Shown here piece after piece: positions 15,694 to 23,577 of a stretch of 64,000 nt of DNA. This stretch comes from Nocardioides sp. QY071 (lineage in GTDB: Bacteria; Actinomycetota; Actinomycetes; Propionibacteriales; Nocardioidaceae). The stretch is taken from the NCBI RefSeq assembly GCF_029961765.1, contig NZ_CP124681.1, positions 930,001 to 994,000 on the forward strand, written 5' to 3'. The notes beneath the pieces were generated by a model. The model was not told where the DNA came from, ran no database searches, and saw only the letters and a list, made by a program, of their open reading frames with translations. A program made the position numbers and the translations under genes. Position 1 is the stretch's first letter; each line of letters starts with the position of its first letter.

Positions 15694-16461
15694 GTGGCGG
15701 GCGACACCGAGGAGCGGGTACGACGCGGGCCGAGCATCGACTGGCCCGCCACCTTCGCGGGCGCCGGTGCGGCCGTCACGGTCGCCGTCCTGCTGTCGAC
15801 CCTCGGTGCCGCCGGGACCCTGATCGGCGCTGCCCTCGGCAGCGTCATCGCGACGGTCAGCTCGGCCCTCTACAAGCAGGGGATCGAGACCAGCCGGCGC
15901 CGGGTCGCCGAGGTGCAGGCCGCGGCGCTGGAGCGTGAGGCGGCCCGCGCCCACCGGCACGTCGAGGCGACCGAGGTGCTCGACGCCGTCGACGCGGCCG
16001 AACCCGACGAGCCTGACGGCTCCGACGGCACCGCCGCGGCTCCGGGCGGCAACCGCTGGGCGGCGCTGCCGTGGAAGCGACTCGCGCTGCTGGCCGGCAT
16101 GGTCTTCCTGATCGCGGTCGTCGCGATCAGCGTGGTCGAGCTGATCGCCGGCAAGAGCGTCTCGACCATCACCGGCGGCACCGACGGCAAGGACCACACC
16201 TCCATCGGTGGCGTGTTCGGCGGCGGCGACGACACAGGCAAGGACAAGCAGCAGCAGGAGCTGCCGGCCGAGGAGACCCCGACGCCGACGCCGACCCCGA
16301 GCGAGACCGCGACCGTCGTACCGACGCAGGGCACGGACCCGGCGACGCCCGTCGACACCTCGACGCCGACCGAGACGCCCACGCCGACCGAGCCGACCAC
16401 CCCGACGCCGACCCCGACGCCGTCCGCGAGCGTCACCCCGTCGGCCTCGATCACGCCCTGA
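15694..16461 (+). CDS. hypothetical membrane protein with Thr/Pro-rich C-terminal tail
   Basis: I do not recognise a family. The 255-residue protein has an N-terminal glycine/alanine-rich hydrophobic hairpin (about residues 20-55, TFAGAGAAVTVAVLLSTLG and LIGAALGSVIATVSS). A coiled, Arg/Glu/Ala-rich segment follows, then a third hydrophobic helix (LALLAGMVFLIAVVAISVVELIAG). The C-terminal third is low-complexity TPTPTPT repeats, likely extracytoplasmic. This arrangement is common in actinobacterial envelope proteins of unknown role. The GTG start is 2 bp from the cysQ stop, so the two are probably co-transcribed. Confidence 0.75.
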   Translation: MAGDTEERVRRGPSIDWPATFAGAGAAVTVAVLLSTLGAAGTLIGAALGSVIATVSSALYKQGIETSRRRVAEVQAAALEREAARAHRHVEATEVLDAVDAAEPDEPDGSDGTAAAPGGNRWAALPWKRLALLAGMVFLIAVVAISVVELIAGKSVSTITGGTDGKDHTSIGGVFGGGDDTGKDKQQQELPAEETPTPTPTPSETATVVPTQGTDPATPVDTSTPTETPTPTEPTTPTPTPTPSASVTPSASITP

Positions 16462-16507
16462 CCGAAACCCGTTTGCCCGCGCGGCGGGACCGGGCGAGGG
16501 TGGGTGC

Positions 16508-16903
16508 GTGACGTCGTACATCTCCCACACCACCATCGACTGCGCCAACGCCTACGAGCTCTCGGAGTGGTGGAAGCCGGTCCTCGGCTACACCGACCTG
16601 CCCGGCGACCCCAACGAGCCTGGGCACGAGGAGTGCATGATCATCGACCCCGAGACCGGCCACCAGGTGCTGTTCATCGAGGTCCCCGAGCCGAAGACCG
16701 GCAAGAACCGGATGCACTTCGACCTGCGCCCGCGCACCGGCACCCGCGACGAGGAGATCGAGCGGCTGTTGGCGTACGGCGCCGTGGAGGTCGCCGACCA
16801 CCGCGGCATCCGCGGCCCGGGCAGCGGGTGGATGACCTTCGCCGACCCGGAGGGCAACGAGTTCTGCGTGGTGCGCTCGCAGGGCGAGCTCACGAATACC
16901 TAG
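16508..16903 (+). CDS. VOC-superfamily (glyoxalase/bleomycin-resistance-like) protein
   Basis: The 131-residue protein begins TSYISHTTIDCANAYELSEWW. It continues with VLGYTDLPGDP, IDPETGHQVLFIEVPEPKTGKNRMHFDL and WMTFADPEGNEFCVV. This is the typical betaalphabetabetabeta pair of the vicinal-oxygen-chelate fold. The H, E and D/E positions fit a metal site, but the substrate is unknown; actinobacterial relatives are often annotated simply as VOC proteins. The GTG start is the first plausible one. Its stop overlaps the convergent alkB gene by 4 bp. Confidence 0.82.
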   Translation: MTSYISHTTIDCANAYELSEWWKPVLGYTDLPGDPNEPGHEECMIIDPETGHQVLFIEVPEPKTGKNRMHFDLRPRTGTRDEEIERLLAYGAVEVADHRGIRGPGSGWMTFADPEGNEFCVVRSQGELTNT

Positions 16904-17517
16904 AAGACGTTGAGCGGCCGGAACTGCACGGAGATCCGCGGTCCGGCAGTGGCGACCTTCGGTACGGCGTGCTCCCAGGTGCGCTGGCACGAGCCGCCCA
17001 TCACGACCAGGTCGCCATGGCCCATCTCGACGGCGAACGCCTCGTCGCGCCGCTCGGGGTCGCGCGGGCGCAGGTGCAGTCGGCGCGGGTCGCCGACCGA
17101 GACGATCGCGACCATGGTGTCGTCGGTGGAGCCACGCCCGATGGTGTCGCCGTGCCAGGCGACGCTGTCGCGCCCGTCGCGGTAGTAGCAGCAGCCGGCG
17201 GTGCGGAACGGCTCGCCGAGCTCGGCGGCGTACCGCTGTGTCAGTCGCTCGCGGGCATCGGCGAGCGCCGGGTGGGGGAGCTCGTCGCCGATCATGTAGG
17301 TGAACACCAGGCGGGGCACGTCGACCACCCGGTCGTACATCGCCCGCCGCTCGGCACGCCACGGCACGTCGCGGACCAGGGTGGCGAACACGTCGTCGGC
17401 GTCGGGCAGCCAGTCGCGGGCGACGTCGACCCAGGCGCCGGCGCTGAGCACGCGCCGCTCGGTGGTGACCTCGCTCGCCGCGGCGTCGAACAGGCTGGTC
17501 TGGAAGTCGACCGTCAT
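16900..17517 (-). CDS. alpha-ketoglutarate-dependent dioxygenase AlkB-like
   Basis: AlkB proteins remove alkyl groups from DNA or RNA bases by Fe(II)/2-oxoglutarate oxidation. The 205-residue protein has the Fe ligands in VAWHGDTIG (H-x-D) and WEHAVPK (distal H), and the 2-oxoglutarate Arg in RISVQFRPL. YMIGDELPHPAL and CCYYRDGRDS fit the nucleotide-lid part. The ATG at 17517 is used; the sequence upstream is short and has no good alternative. The upstream side is occupied by the IS30 element, whose left end is 55 bp away, so the promoter region could have been altered by the insertion. Confidence 0.87.
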   Translation of the reverse strand: MTVDFQTSLFDAAASEVTTERRVLSAGAWVDVARDWLPDADDVFATLVRDVPWRAERRAMYDRVVDVPRLVFTYMIGDELPHPALADARERLTQRYAAELGEPFRTAGCCYYRDGRDSVAWHGDTIGRGSTDDTMVAIVSVGDPRRLHLRPRDPERRDEAFAVEMGHGDLVVMGGSCQRTWEHAVPKVATAGPRISVQFRPLNVF

Positions 17518-17571
17518 GGACCGATGATAACCCGGATTCGAACAGGTGTTCGCATGCCGCGCTCGGCAAAA

Positions 17572-18684
17572 GGCGGACTCAACCCGCTGTTGCAACGAGT
17601 GCCTCGTTGAGCACCTGTCCGGGAGTTTGCCAGTTGAGCGTCATGCGGGGCCGGGTGTTGAGCCGCAGCGCCACGTCGTCGCACTCGGTCTGAGTGACTC
17701 CAGTCAGGTCAGAGCTCTTGGGCCAGTACTGGCGGAGCAGGCCGTTGGTGTTCTCGTTGCTGCCGCGCTGCCAAGGCGAGTAGGGATCGCAGAAGTAGAC
17801 GCTCACACCGGTCTCGACCTTGAACCTGGCGTGTTCGGCCATCTCGGTGCCGCGATCCCAGGTGATCGACTTCACCAGGTCGGTGGGCAGCGTGGCGATC
17901 AACTGTGCCAGCGTCATCCGGGTCGTCTCGGCGGTGTGCCGGCCGGGGATCGGGGCCAGCAGCACGTACCGGCTCGAGCGCTCCACCAATGTGATGATCG
18001 ACCCCTTGCCCTTGGCGCCCATCAGCAGGTCACCCTCCCAGTGCCCAGGTACAGCGCGGTCTTCTACCTCGGCGGGACGTGCGCTGATCAGCACATCATC
18101 ACTGAGTCGGATGCTGCTGCGTTTTGCGGCACTGGCCTGCGGCTTTCGTTGCATCCGCTTCGAACGCAGGTGCTGTGTGAGCTCCCGCTTGAGCTGGCCC
18201 TTGGTCTGAACGAACAGCGCCTGGTAGATCGTCTCGTGGGACACCCGCATCGCCTCGTCATCGGGGAACATCACCGGCAGCATCGCCGCGATCTGCTGCG
18301 GGGACCAGTCGGCCCGCAGCAGTTCCCAGACCTTCTCCCGCAACGGGCCATGGTCAAGCCGGCGCCGGCACCGCCGACGTGCCCGCCGATCGGCGAACTC
18401 CTGGGCCGAGGCTGCGTCATATCGATTCCGGTAGCCCTTGCCGCCGCCGCGCGCGATCCGGCCTCGCACCGACCTTGACCCGTACCCGGTAGCCCGGTGT
18501 CGACGCAGCTCACGCGAGATCGTCGAGGGATGTACCCCCACCAACGCTGCGATCGTCCGCTGCGGCAGACCAACTCGATAACCCCGCTCGATCACCGACC
18601 GCTTCTCAGCGGTCAAACGCTTTCCTGCCATCCGCGCAACCTCCACTTTCCCGCATGGAGTTGCAACAGCCGATTGAAACCGCC
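17572..18684 (-). mobile_element. IS30-family insertion sequence, apparently intact
   Basis: The element is about 1113 bp and carries one transposase gene. The ends are imperfect 25-bp inverted repeats: 17572-17596 reads GGCGGACTCAACCCGCTGTT then GCAAC, and the complement of 18660-18684 reads GGCGGTTTCAATCGGCTGTT then GCAAC. The bases flanking the ends (AAA before 17572 and AAA after 18684) could be a 3-bp target duplication, in line with IS30. It lies between alkB and the GntR gene. The ORF is full length with its DDE residues, so it may still move. Confidence 0.85.
17579..18631 (-). CDS. IS30-family transposase
   Basis: The 350-residue protein starts with an IS30-type helix-turn-helix (MAGKRLTAEKRSVIERGY, then HPSTISRELRRHRATGY). 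The DDE catalytic core shows D in PGHWEGDLLMGAKGKG, D in SITWDRGTEMAEH, and E in WQRGSNENTNGLLRQYWPK. The ATG at 18631 is preferred because GGAGG lies 8 bp upstream; an in-frame GTG five codons earlier is possible. The gene fills the element from end to end. Confidence 0.95.
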   Translation of the reverse strand: MAGKRLTAEKRSVIERGYRVGLPQRTIAALVGVHPSTISRELRRHRATGYGSRSVRGRIARGGGKGYRNRYDAASAQEFADRRARRRCRRRLDHGPLREKVWELLRADWSPQQIAAMLPVMFPDDEAMRVSHETIYQALFVQTKGQLKRELTQHLRSKRMQRKPQASAAKRSSIRLSDDVLISARPAEVEDRAVPGHWEGDLLMGAKGKGSIITLVERSSRYVLLAPIPGRHTAETTRMTLAQLIATLPTDLVKSITWDRGTEMAEHARFKVETGVSVYFCDPYSPWQRGSNENTNGLLRQYWPKSSDLTGVTQTECDDVALRLNTRPRMTLNWQTPGQVLNEALVATAG

Positions 18685-18763
18685 AAATTCCACCTGTTCC
18701 CGGGACGCTGTCCCGGTCGCGTCCCTACTGTCGACACCCAGCGCGCCGGCACCAGGGGGGTCG

Positions 18764-19453
18764 ATGAGCCGCTCTCTCAAGCACGTGACGATCCGCGAGT
18801 ACGTCCGCGACCTGGTCGCCGGCAGCGCGCCCGGCACGGCCGCACCGTCCGAGCGTGACCTGGTCGACCGCTTCGGCGTCGCGCGGATGACGGTGCGCCA
18901 GGCCCTCGACGCGCTGGTCGGGGAGGGCGTGCTGGAGCGGGTGCCCGGTCGGGGGACGTTCGTCGCCGCGCCCCGTCGTACGGCGACCGGCGTGCTCGGC
19001 TTCTCCGAAGAGATGACCCGCCGCGGCATGGTCGCCGAGACCCGGACCCTGGTCGCCGAGCGGATCCCCGCCGGCGACGGGCTCGCGGCCGCGCTGCAGG
19101 TGGGCGTCGGCGCGCCGCTGGTGCGCTGGCGGCGGCTGCGGATGGCCGACGGCCGCCCGGTCTGCCTGTCCGAGACGTACCTCGTCGAGCGTCGGGTGCC
19201 CGGGCTGGTCGAGTCCCTGCCCGGCAGCCTGTACGACGACCTCGGGGCGCGCGGCCTGCGGCCGACGTGGTCGGAGGACGTGCTCGCCGCGTGCGCCGCG
19301 GACGAGGAGGAGGCGGCTCTGCTGGAGGTGCCGGGTGGCGCGCCGGTGCTGCGCCACGACCGCCGGGCGTGTGCGGAGGAGGTCGTCTTCGAGGTGTCGC
19401 GCACGGTCTACCGCGGAGACCACCACGCGGTCAGCCTGCTGCTGCGCGGCTGA
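18764..19453 (+). CDS. GntR-family (HutC/UTRA type) transcriptional regulator
   Basis: The 229-residue protein has an N-terminal winged helix, SERDLVDRFGVARMTVRQALDALVGEGVLERVPGRGTFVA, a textbook GntR pattern. The UTRA effector domain follows: GVLGFSEEMTRRGM, VRWRRLRMADGRPVCLSETYL and EVSRTVYRGDHHAVSL. UTRA domains bind small metabolites such as sugars or histidine-pathway compounds; the ligand is not evident here. The ATG has AGGGGGG upstream. The IS30 element ends 79 bp upstream and may have separated this regulator from its former promoter or targets. Confidence 0.9.
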   Translation: MSRSLKHVTIREYVRDLVAGSAPGTAAPSERDLVDRFGVARMTVRQALDALVGEGVLERVPGRGTFVAAPRRTATGVLGFSEEMTRRGMVAETRTLVAERIPAGDGLAAALQVGVGAPLVRWRRLRMADGRPVCLSETYLVERRVPGLVESLPGSLYDDLGARGLRPTWSEDVLAACAADEEEAALLEVPGGAPVLRHDRRACAEEVVFEVSRTVYRGDHHAVSLLLRG

Positions 19454-19816
19454 TCAGGAGAGCCCGCCGAGCGGCGCGACCTCCACCCCGGACTCCTCGC
19501 AGACCCAGGTCGGGTCCGGCCCGCCGAGGTCGGGCTCGATGTGCAGTGCGTGGACCGGCCCGTCGTCGCAGGTCGTGCACAGCGGCCACAGGCCCTCGCG
19601 GGCCTGTCGGCCGAACCGGTCGGCGAGCCCGTCCTGCACGTCCTGGGCGACCAGGCCGGCGATGAACGCCGCTCCCTCGGGCCATTGCTCGAGCCACCAG
19701 CGGCGCTCCGAGCAGGCCTCCTCGAGCAGGGTCACGGAGTCCGGCGTACCGAGGGCACGGGCCTGCAGGTCGGCCAGCACCTGCGCTCGGGCACGGAAGA
19801 TCACGCTGTCGTCCAC
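19454..19816 (-). CDS. hypothetical protein with CxxC motif
   Basis: I do not recognise a family. The roughly 120-residue product has an N-terminal helix (FRARAQVLADLQARAL), a WWLEQWPEGAAFIAGLVAQDV segment, then PLCTTCDDGPVHALHIEPD and a C-terminal WVCEESGVEVAPLGGL. The CTTC pair plus the later Cys and His could form a small metal site. The GTG at 19816 is the first plausible start; an ATG just upstream is out of frame. Its stop directly abuts the GntR stop on the other strand, a tight convergent pair. Base composition and codon third positions match neighbouring genes. Confidence 0.55.
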   Translation of the reverse strand: MDDSVIFRARAQVLADLQARALGTPDSVTLLEEACSERRWWLEQWPEGAAFIAGLVAQDVQDGLADRFGRQAREGLWPLCTTCDDGPVHALHIEPDLGGPDPTWVCEESGVEVAPLGGLS

Positions 19817-19910
19817 AGGTCCATTGTGCGCAGGTTTGGTGACGCACCCCGGCGGGGCATCGCAGCCGGCACCGCTCCCGAACCGCGGGAGCCACCGAGA
19901 GGGGACCGCC

Positions 19911-20222
19911 ATGACCCTGTCCGCCGTGTGGGCCGACCTGGACCGGCTCGACGACGAGATGGCCGAGCTCGCGGGCCAGGCCGCCGAGCTGACGTCGTAC
20001 GCCGGGCGCTGGGTGTGCCAGCGGGCAGGCTTCGAGCCCAGCCCGCTGTGCCTGCTGCGTCCGCTGGCCGAGCTGATGGACCTGCTCGCCGACGGTTTTG
20101 GCGACCTGCGGTCCCTCGCGCTCGACGACTGGGCCGACCTGCGGCACGGTGTCGCCTCGACCCGCCGCGACCTCGGGGCGGTCGACGACGGCGTGGTCGG
20201 CCTGCTGCCCGTGGTGGCGTGA
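19911..20222 (+). CDS. small helical protein, possible WXG100/ESX-like partner
   Basis: The 103-residue protein is almost wholly alpha-helical by composition. It starts TLSAVWADLDRLDDEMAELAGQAAEL and has RPLAELMDLLADGFGDLRSL. Its size, helix content and close pairing with the next gene resemble WXG100-like or ESX-associated small proteins of actinobacteria, but no canonical WxG turn is obvious. The ATG has GAGAGGGG upstream. Its stop overlaps the start of 20222 by 1 bp, so the two are co-translated and probably function together. No ESX secretion-machine gene lies in this window. Confidence 0.6.
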   Translation: MTLSAVWADLDRLDDEMAELAGQAAELTSYAGRWVCQRAGFEPSPLCLLRPLAELMDLLADGFGDLRSLALDDWADLRHGVASTRRDLGAVDDGVVGLLPVVA

Positions 20223-20968
20223 TGACGGCCGACCCGCCGGCCCTGCCGGAGCCCGCGCTGGGTCCCGAGCGGCTGCGCCACGACGCGGAGTTCCGAGCCC
20301 TGGACCGCGGCTTCGACCGGGTCCGCGACACGGTCAACACGGGCATCGACGTCCTCAACGACCTCGGCCTGGGGCTGCGCCGGCTGCCGGAGGAGAGCCT
20401 GCAGGAGCTGGTGGTGCTGCCGCTGACCGGCGATCACCGCCGGATCCGGCAGAACGCCGCAGCGATCGGGTACGTCGACGCGGCGCTCGCCCGCTACGCC
20501 GGCTCCACCGCGCGGCTAGCGCTCGCCGTGGACCCGCGCTGGGAGGGCGACGCGGCGGCGTCGTACCTGCTCCGGCTGGGGCGGCACGCGGCCGCGGCTA
20601 GGGCCGGCGGCGAGCTGCTGCGGCTGGGCGTCCCGGTCTTCGAGGAGGTCGCCCGCTTCGCCGAGCGGCTGGCCGTCGAGGTCGAACGGCTGGTCGTGGA
20701 GCTGGTCGAGAAGGGCACCCGGCTGATGAACCGGCTGCTCGCCCGGGCCGCTGGTCCGGCCGGGTGGGCCGTCTTCGCGGCCGACGTGGCGCTGCACGGG
20801 CTCGACGCCGTGGCGGAACTCGTCGACGACGCCCGCCGGTTGGTCGCGATCGTCGACCGGCTCCTCGCGATGAAGGAGGAGGTGATCGGCTGGGTCGACG
20901 AGCAGCGCGACCGGCTGGCGGCGTTGCGCCGGGTGGCGGACGTGGTCCGCGCCGAGCTCGGCCGCTAG
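20222..20968 (+). CDS. long helical protein with WEGDAAASY motif (ESX/PPE-like?)
   Basis: The 248-residue protein is helical throughout. A RIRQNAAAIGYVDAALARYAGS block leads to DPRWEGDAAASYLLRLG. This W-x-G followed by AA-Y resembles the WxG turn and following helix of ESX-secreted proteins. The second half has long Val/Leu/Glu helices (FAERLAVEVERLVVELVEKG) and ends in a Lys/Arg-rich coiled segment. I infer a possible T7SS substrate or immunity-type partner, with low certainty. Its stop is followed seven bases later by an inverted-repeat element (20976-21143). Confidence 0.55.
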   Translation: MTADPPALPEPALGPERLRHDAEFRALDRGFDRVRDTVNTGIDVLNDLGLGLRRLPEESLQELVVLPLTGDHRRIRQNAAAIGYVDAALARYAGSTARLALAVDPRWEGDAAASYLLRLGRHAAAARAGGELLRLGVPVFEEVARFAERLAVEVERLVVELVEKGTRLMNRLLARAAGPAGWAVFAADVALHGLDAVAELVDDARRLVAIVDRLLAMKEEVIGWVDEQRDRLAALRRVADVVRAELGR

Positions 20969-20975
20969 CGGGACA

Positions 20976-21143
20976 CTAGTGTCCTGTCCGGCTGATTCGC
21001 CGCCATATTCGGCGGCCCTGGCACGCACCTCGCGGCGTTGCCGACGCTTGCGAGACAACCCGGTATGGCCGCGCGCCGGCGCCTTGCGATGCACGCACCA
21101 GGACCACCGACTATGTCAGCGCTTCAACCGGACAGGACACTAG
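20976..21143. repeat. 168-bp inverted-repeat-bounded element (family 2, copy 1)
   Basis: A perfect 16-bp terminal inverted repeat bounds it: CTAGTGTCCTGTCCGG (20976-20991) and its complement (21128-21143). Inside are GCGTTGCCGACGCT (21035-21048) and GCCTTGC (21081), which recur at almost the same offsets in the element at 56282-56448. It sits between the convergent genes at 20222 (+) and 21140 (-). The minus-strand stop codon lies within the right repeat. No coding capacity is seen. Confidence 0.75.
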
Positions 21144-21757
21144 GCCGGCAGCCCGGCGAGCTCGCGCGCGACGTTGGCCCGCGCGGTCTGCTCCCACTGC
21201 CTGCGCCCGTGTGCCGTGCGGAACAGCGTCGGGGTGTCGGTCAGCGCCCGCAGCACCTCGGCCCGGCCGGCGGCGAACACGTCGTCGTCGAGGTGGGCGT
21301 ACTCCGAGCGGACTGCGGCGACGTACTCGTCGTAGCGCTCCTGCGCGGCGGCGAGGATGGACAGGTCGGCGTCCGAGAGGGCGCACCCGTTGGCGTCGTC
21401 GGGCTCGGGGCGGTGGTGCTCGGTGAGCCGCACCAGCCGGGCCACCTCCGCCACGGTCGCGTCGTCGGTGTGGGCGGGCAGCGCGTCCTCGGCCCAGGTG
21501 GCCGAGCGCTCCTCGGCGTCGCGCTCGCCGTCGTACACGGCGTCGTGGAACCACGCCGCCAACAGCACCGGCGTGCGGTCGTACGCCGCGCCGGCGGCGG
21601 CCAGCTCACCGAGTCGCTGCAGCACCTCGGCGAGGTGGCGGGTGCCGTGGTGCCCGCGGCTCGGGTCGCCGTAGGCCGCCAGCAGCTCGTCGCGCAGGGC
21701 GTCGGCACCGGTCAGCGGCCAGGGCAGGTCGGTCACGTCGGGATGGTCGTCCTCCAT
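21140..21757 (-). CDS. HD-domain predicted metal-dependent hydrolase
   Basis: The 205-residue protein has GHHGTRHLAEVLQRLGEL with early metal-binding His residues, then LLAAWFHDAVYDG, the HD signature. Later come VARLVRLTEHHRPEPDD and SDADLSILAAA, which complete the usual H...HD...D pattern. These proteins are predicted phosphohydrolases; the substrate is unknown. The ATG at 21757 (MEDDHPDV) is used, although a GTG at 21799 would add 14 residues and no ribosome-binding site clearly decides. Its stop codon is inside the terminal repeat of the 20976-21143 element. Confidence 0.8.
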   Translation of the reverse strand: MEDDHPDVTDLPWPLTGADALRDELLAAYGDPSRGHHGTRHLAEVLQRLGELAAAGAAYDRTPVLLAAWFHDAVYDGERDAEERSATWAEDALPAHTDDATVAEVARLVRLTEHHRPEPDDANGCALSDADLSILAAAQERYDEYVAAVRSEYAHLDDDVFAAGRAEVLRALTDTPTLFRTAHGRRQWEQTARANVARELAGLPA

Positions 21758-21814
21758 CCGGACATTCAAACCGACCGCCCCGGCCGCTGTCACCGGCACC
21801 CCCGCATCGGGTGC

Positions 21815-22996
21815 TCAGTCGCCCTTCACGTTGACGATCTGGCGCAGCACGTGCCGGACCTCGACGAGGTCGGCGGCGTCGGCCATCACCCGGTCGATGT
21901 CCTTGTACGCCGCCGGGATCTCGTCGATGAACGCGTCGGTGTCGCGGTACTCGATGCCCGCCATCGCCTCCCGCAGCTGGTCGCGGGTGAAGGTCCGGCG
22001 GGCCTTCGACCGGGAGTACTCCCGCCCGGCACCGTGCGGAGCCGAGTTGAGGGCGACCGGGTTCCCGAGCCCGCTGACGACGTACGACGCCGTCCCCATC
22101 GACCCCGGGATCAGGCCGGGCCGGCCCTCCTCCGCGTTGATCGCACCCTTCCGGGACAGCCACACGTCGCGCCCGAAGTGGCGCTCCTGCTCGGTGTAGT
22201 TGTGGTGGCAGTTGATCTCCTCGACCCGCTCGACGTCGTCGGCGGAGCCGAGGCCCACCCACTCCGCGAACTGCCGGACCACCCGGTCCATCATCTCCTC
22301 GCGGTTGAGCAGGGCGTAGCGCTGCGCCCACCGCATCTCGCGGATATAGGCCCAGAACTCGTCGGTGCCCTCGGCGAGGTAGGCGAGATCCTTGTCGGGC
22401 AGCTCGATCCACCACTTCGCGCACAGGTCGCGGGCGACCTTGATGTGCTTCTGCGCGATCTTGTTGCCGACGCCTCGCGACCCCGAGTGGAGGAACAGCC
22501 AGACCCGCTGCTCCTCGTCGGCGGTCACCTCGATGAAGTGGTTGCCGGACCCGAGCGTGCCCAGCTGCAGCTCCCACTGCTTCGCGTACCGGCCGGGCTC
22601 GAAGCCCGCCTGCCCGGCCAGCGCGGTGAGCTCGGCGAGCCGGCGCTCGGTGTGGTCCCTGCTGATCGTGCGGTTGGCGGCGCCGGCCGAGAGCGGGACC
22701 GCCCGCTCGATGGCCTCCCGCAGCACGCGGCGGTCGGCGGGCAGCTGGTCGGTGGTGAACCGGGTGCGCACGGCGATCATGCCGCAGCCGATGTCGACGC
22801 CGACCGCGGCCGGGATGATCGCGCCGAGGGTCGGGATGACCGAGCCCACCGTCGCGCCCAGGCCCAGGTGAGCGTCGGGCATCAGTGCGAGGTGGGGGTG
22901 GATGAACGGCATGCTCGCCGTCGTCACCGCCTGGTCGCGGGTGCCCTGCTCGAGGATCGAAGCCCAGCTGAGGAGCTTCGGGGTGATCTTGTCCAT
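21815..22996 (-). CDS. rtcB: RNA-splicing/repair ligase RtcB
   Basis: RtcB joins 2',3'-cyclic phosphate or 3'-phosphate RNA ends to 5'-OH ends using GTP and Mn. The 393-residue protein has the metal Cys in VDIGCGMIAV, then GSGNHFIEV, FLHSGSRGVG, EINCHHNYTEQE and the guanylylated His in SAPHGAGRE. It is close to the actinobacterial RtcB length and lacks an archease gene next door. The ATG at 22996 follows a GC-rich leader with a hairpin (GGTCCGCA-GGG-TGCGGACC, 23033-23051). No RtcR-like regulator is nearby. Confidence 0.95.
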   Translation of the reverse strand: MDKITPKLLSWASILEQGTRDQAVTTASMPFIHPHLALMPDAHLGLGATVGSVIPTLGAIIPAAVGVDIGCGMIAVRTRFTTDQLPADRRVLREAIERAVPLSAGAANRTISRDHTERRLAELTALAGQAGFEPGRYAKQWELQLGTLGSGNHFIEVTADEEQRVWLFLHSGSRGVGNKIAQKHIKVARDLCAKWWIELPDKDLAYLAEGTDEFWAYIREMRWAQRYALLNREEMMDRVVRQFAEWVGLGSADDVERVEEINCHHNYTEQERHFGRDVWLSRKGAINAEEGRPGLIPGSMGTASYVVSGLGNPVALNSAPHGAGREYSRSKARRTFTRDQLREAMAGIEYRDTDAFIDEIPAAYKDIDRVMADAADLVEVRHVLRQIVNVKGD

Positions 22997-23032
22997 CGTG
23001 GTGTCCTGCGTCGTGGCCCTTCTCGTGTCATG

Positions 23033-23051
23033 GGTCCGCAGGGTGCGGACC
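23033..23051 (-). promoter_or_regulatory. hairpin in the rtcB leader
   Basis: GGTCCGCA, GGG and TGCGGACC form an 8-bp stem 37 bp before rtcB. It could end transcription from the GNAT pseudogene upstream or act in the leader. There is no T tract. Confidence 0.35.
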
Positions 23052-23090
23052 GGCGCACGAGGCTAGGTGCCCGGAAATGCGTTGCACACG

Positions 23091-23574
23091 TCATTTCCGC
23101 AGCGGTAGCCGCATCCACACGCTGTCGGGACCGCCGAGCTCGCCGGCGGTGCGGTGGGTCTCGCTGAACCCGTGGTGCTCGTAGAACGCACGGGCCCGGT
23201 CGTTGCCGGCCAGGTGCGCGAGCCGGATCGCGCTCGCCCCGGCGCCGGGGCCGGACACGACCGCATCGAGCAGCGCGGCGCCCGCACCGGTGCCCTGCGC
23301 CGCGGGCACGACGTACAGCTTCCAGAGGTCGACGACGTCGCCGTCGAGGGAGTACGTCGCCACGCCGGTCACGTGTCCGTCGGACTCGGACACGAGCACC
23401 CGCCCGGCGGCGATCGCCTGCGCGGTGCCCTCGGGCGACCACCACTCGGCCAAGCCACGACGGACGTACTCCTCGCCGGGTGATCGGGGTGTAGACGGCC
23501 GGCCACGTGGCGTGGCCGACCGCCACCACGGCGTCCACGTCCGCAGGCGTGGCCGGTCGGACGTGGACGCCCAC
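23091..23574 (-). pseudogene. GNAT acetyltransferase with a +1 frameshift
   Basis: Two frames together make one GNAT protein. The start (GTG 23574) encodes VHVRPATPADVDAVVAVGHATW and PAVYTPIT, the usual first strand and helix. The frame is then lost at a CCC run (minus strand of 23478-23480). The rest reads in the neighbouring frame: EEYVRRGLAEWWSPEGTAQ, then LYVVPAAQGTGAGAALLD (acetyl-CoA loop) and NDRARAFYEHHGFSETHR. Removing one C restores a complete protein of about 160 residues. It is a recent frameshift, a phase-variable homopolymer or a sequencing error. The start is 4 bp from the trpB2 stop. Confidence 0.75.
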
Positions 23575-23577
23575 GAC

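Noticed and set aside
19911..20968. A complete type VII secretion locus
   Set aside because: No EccB, EccC, EccD, EccE or MycP-like gene occurs in the window.
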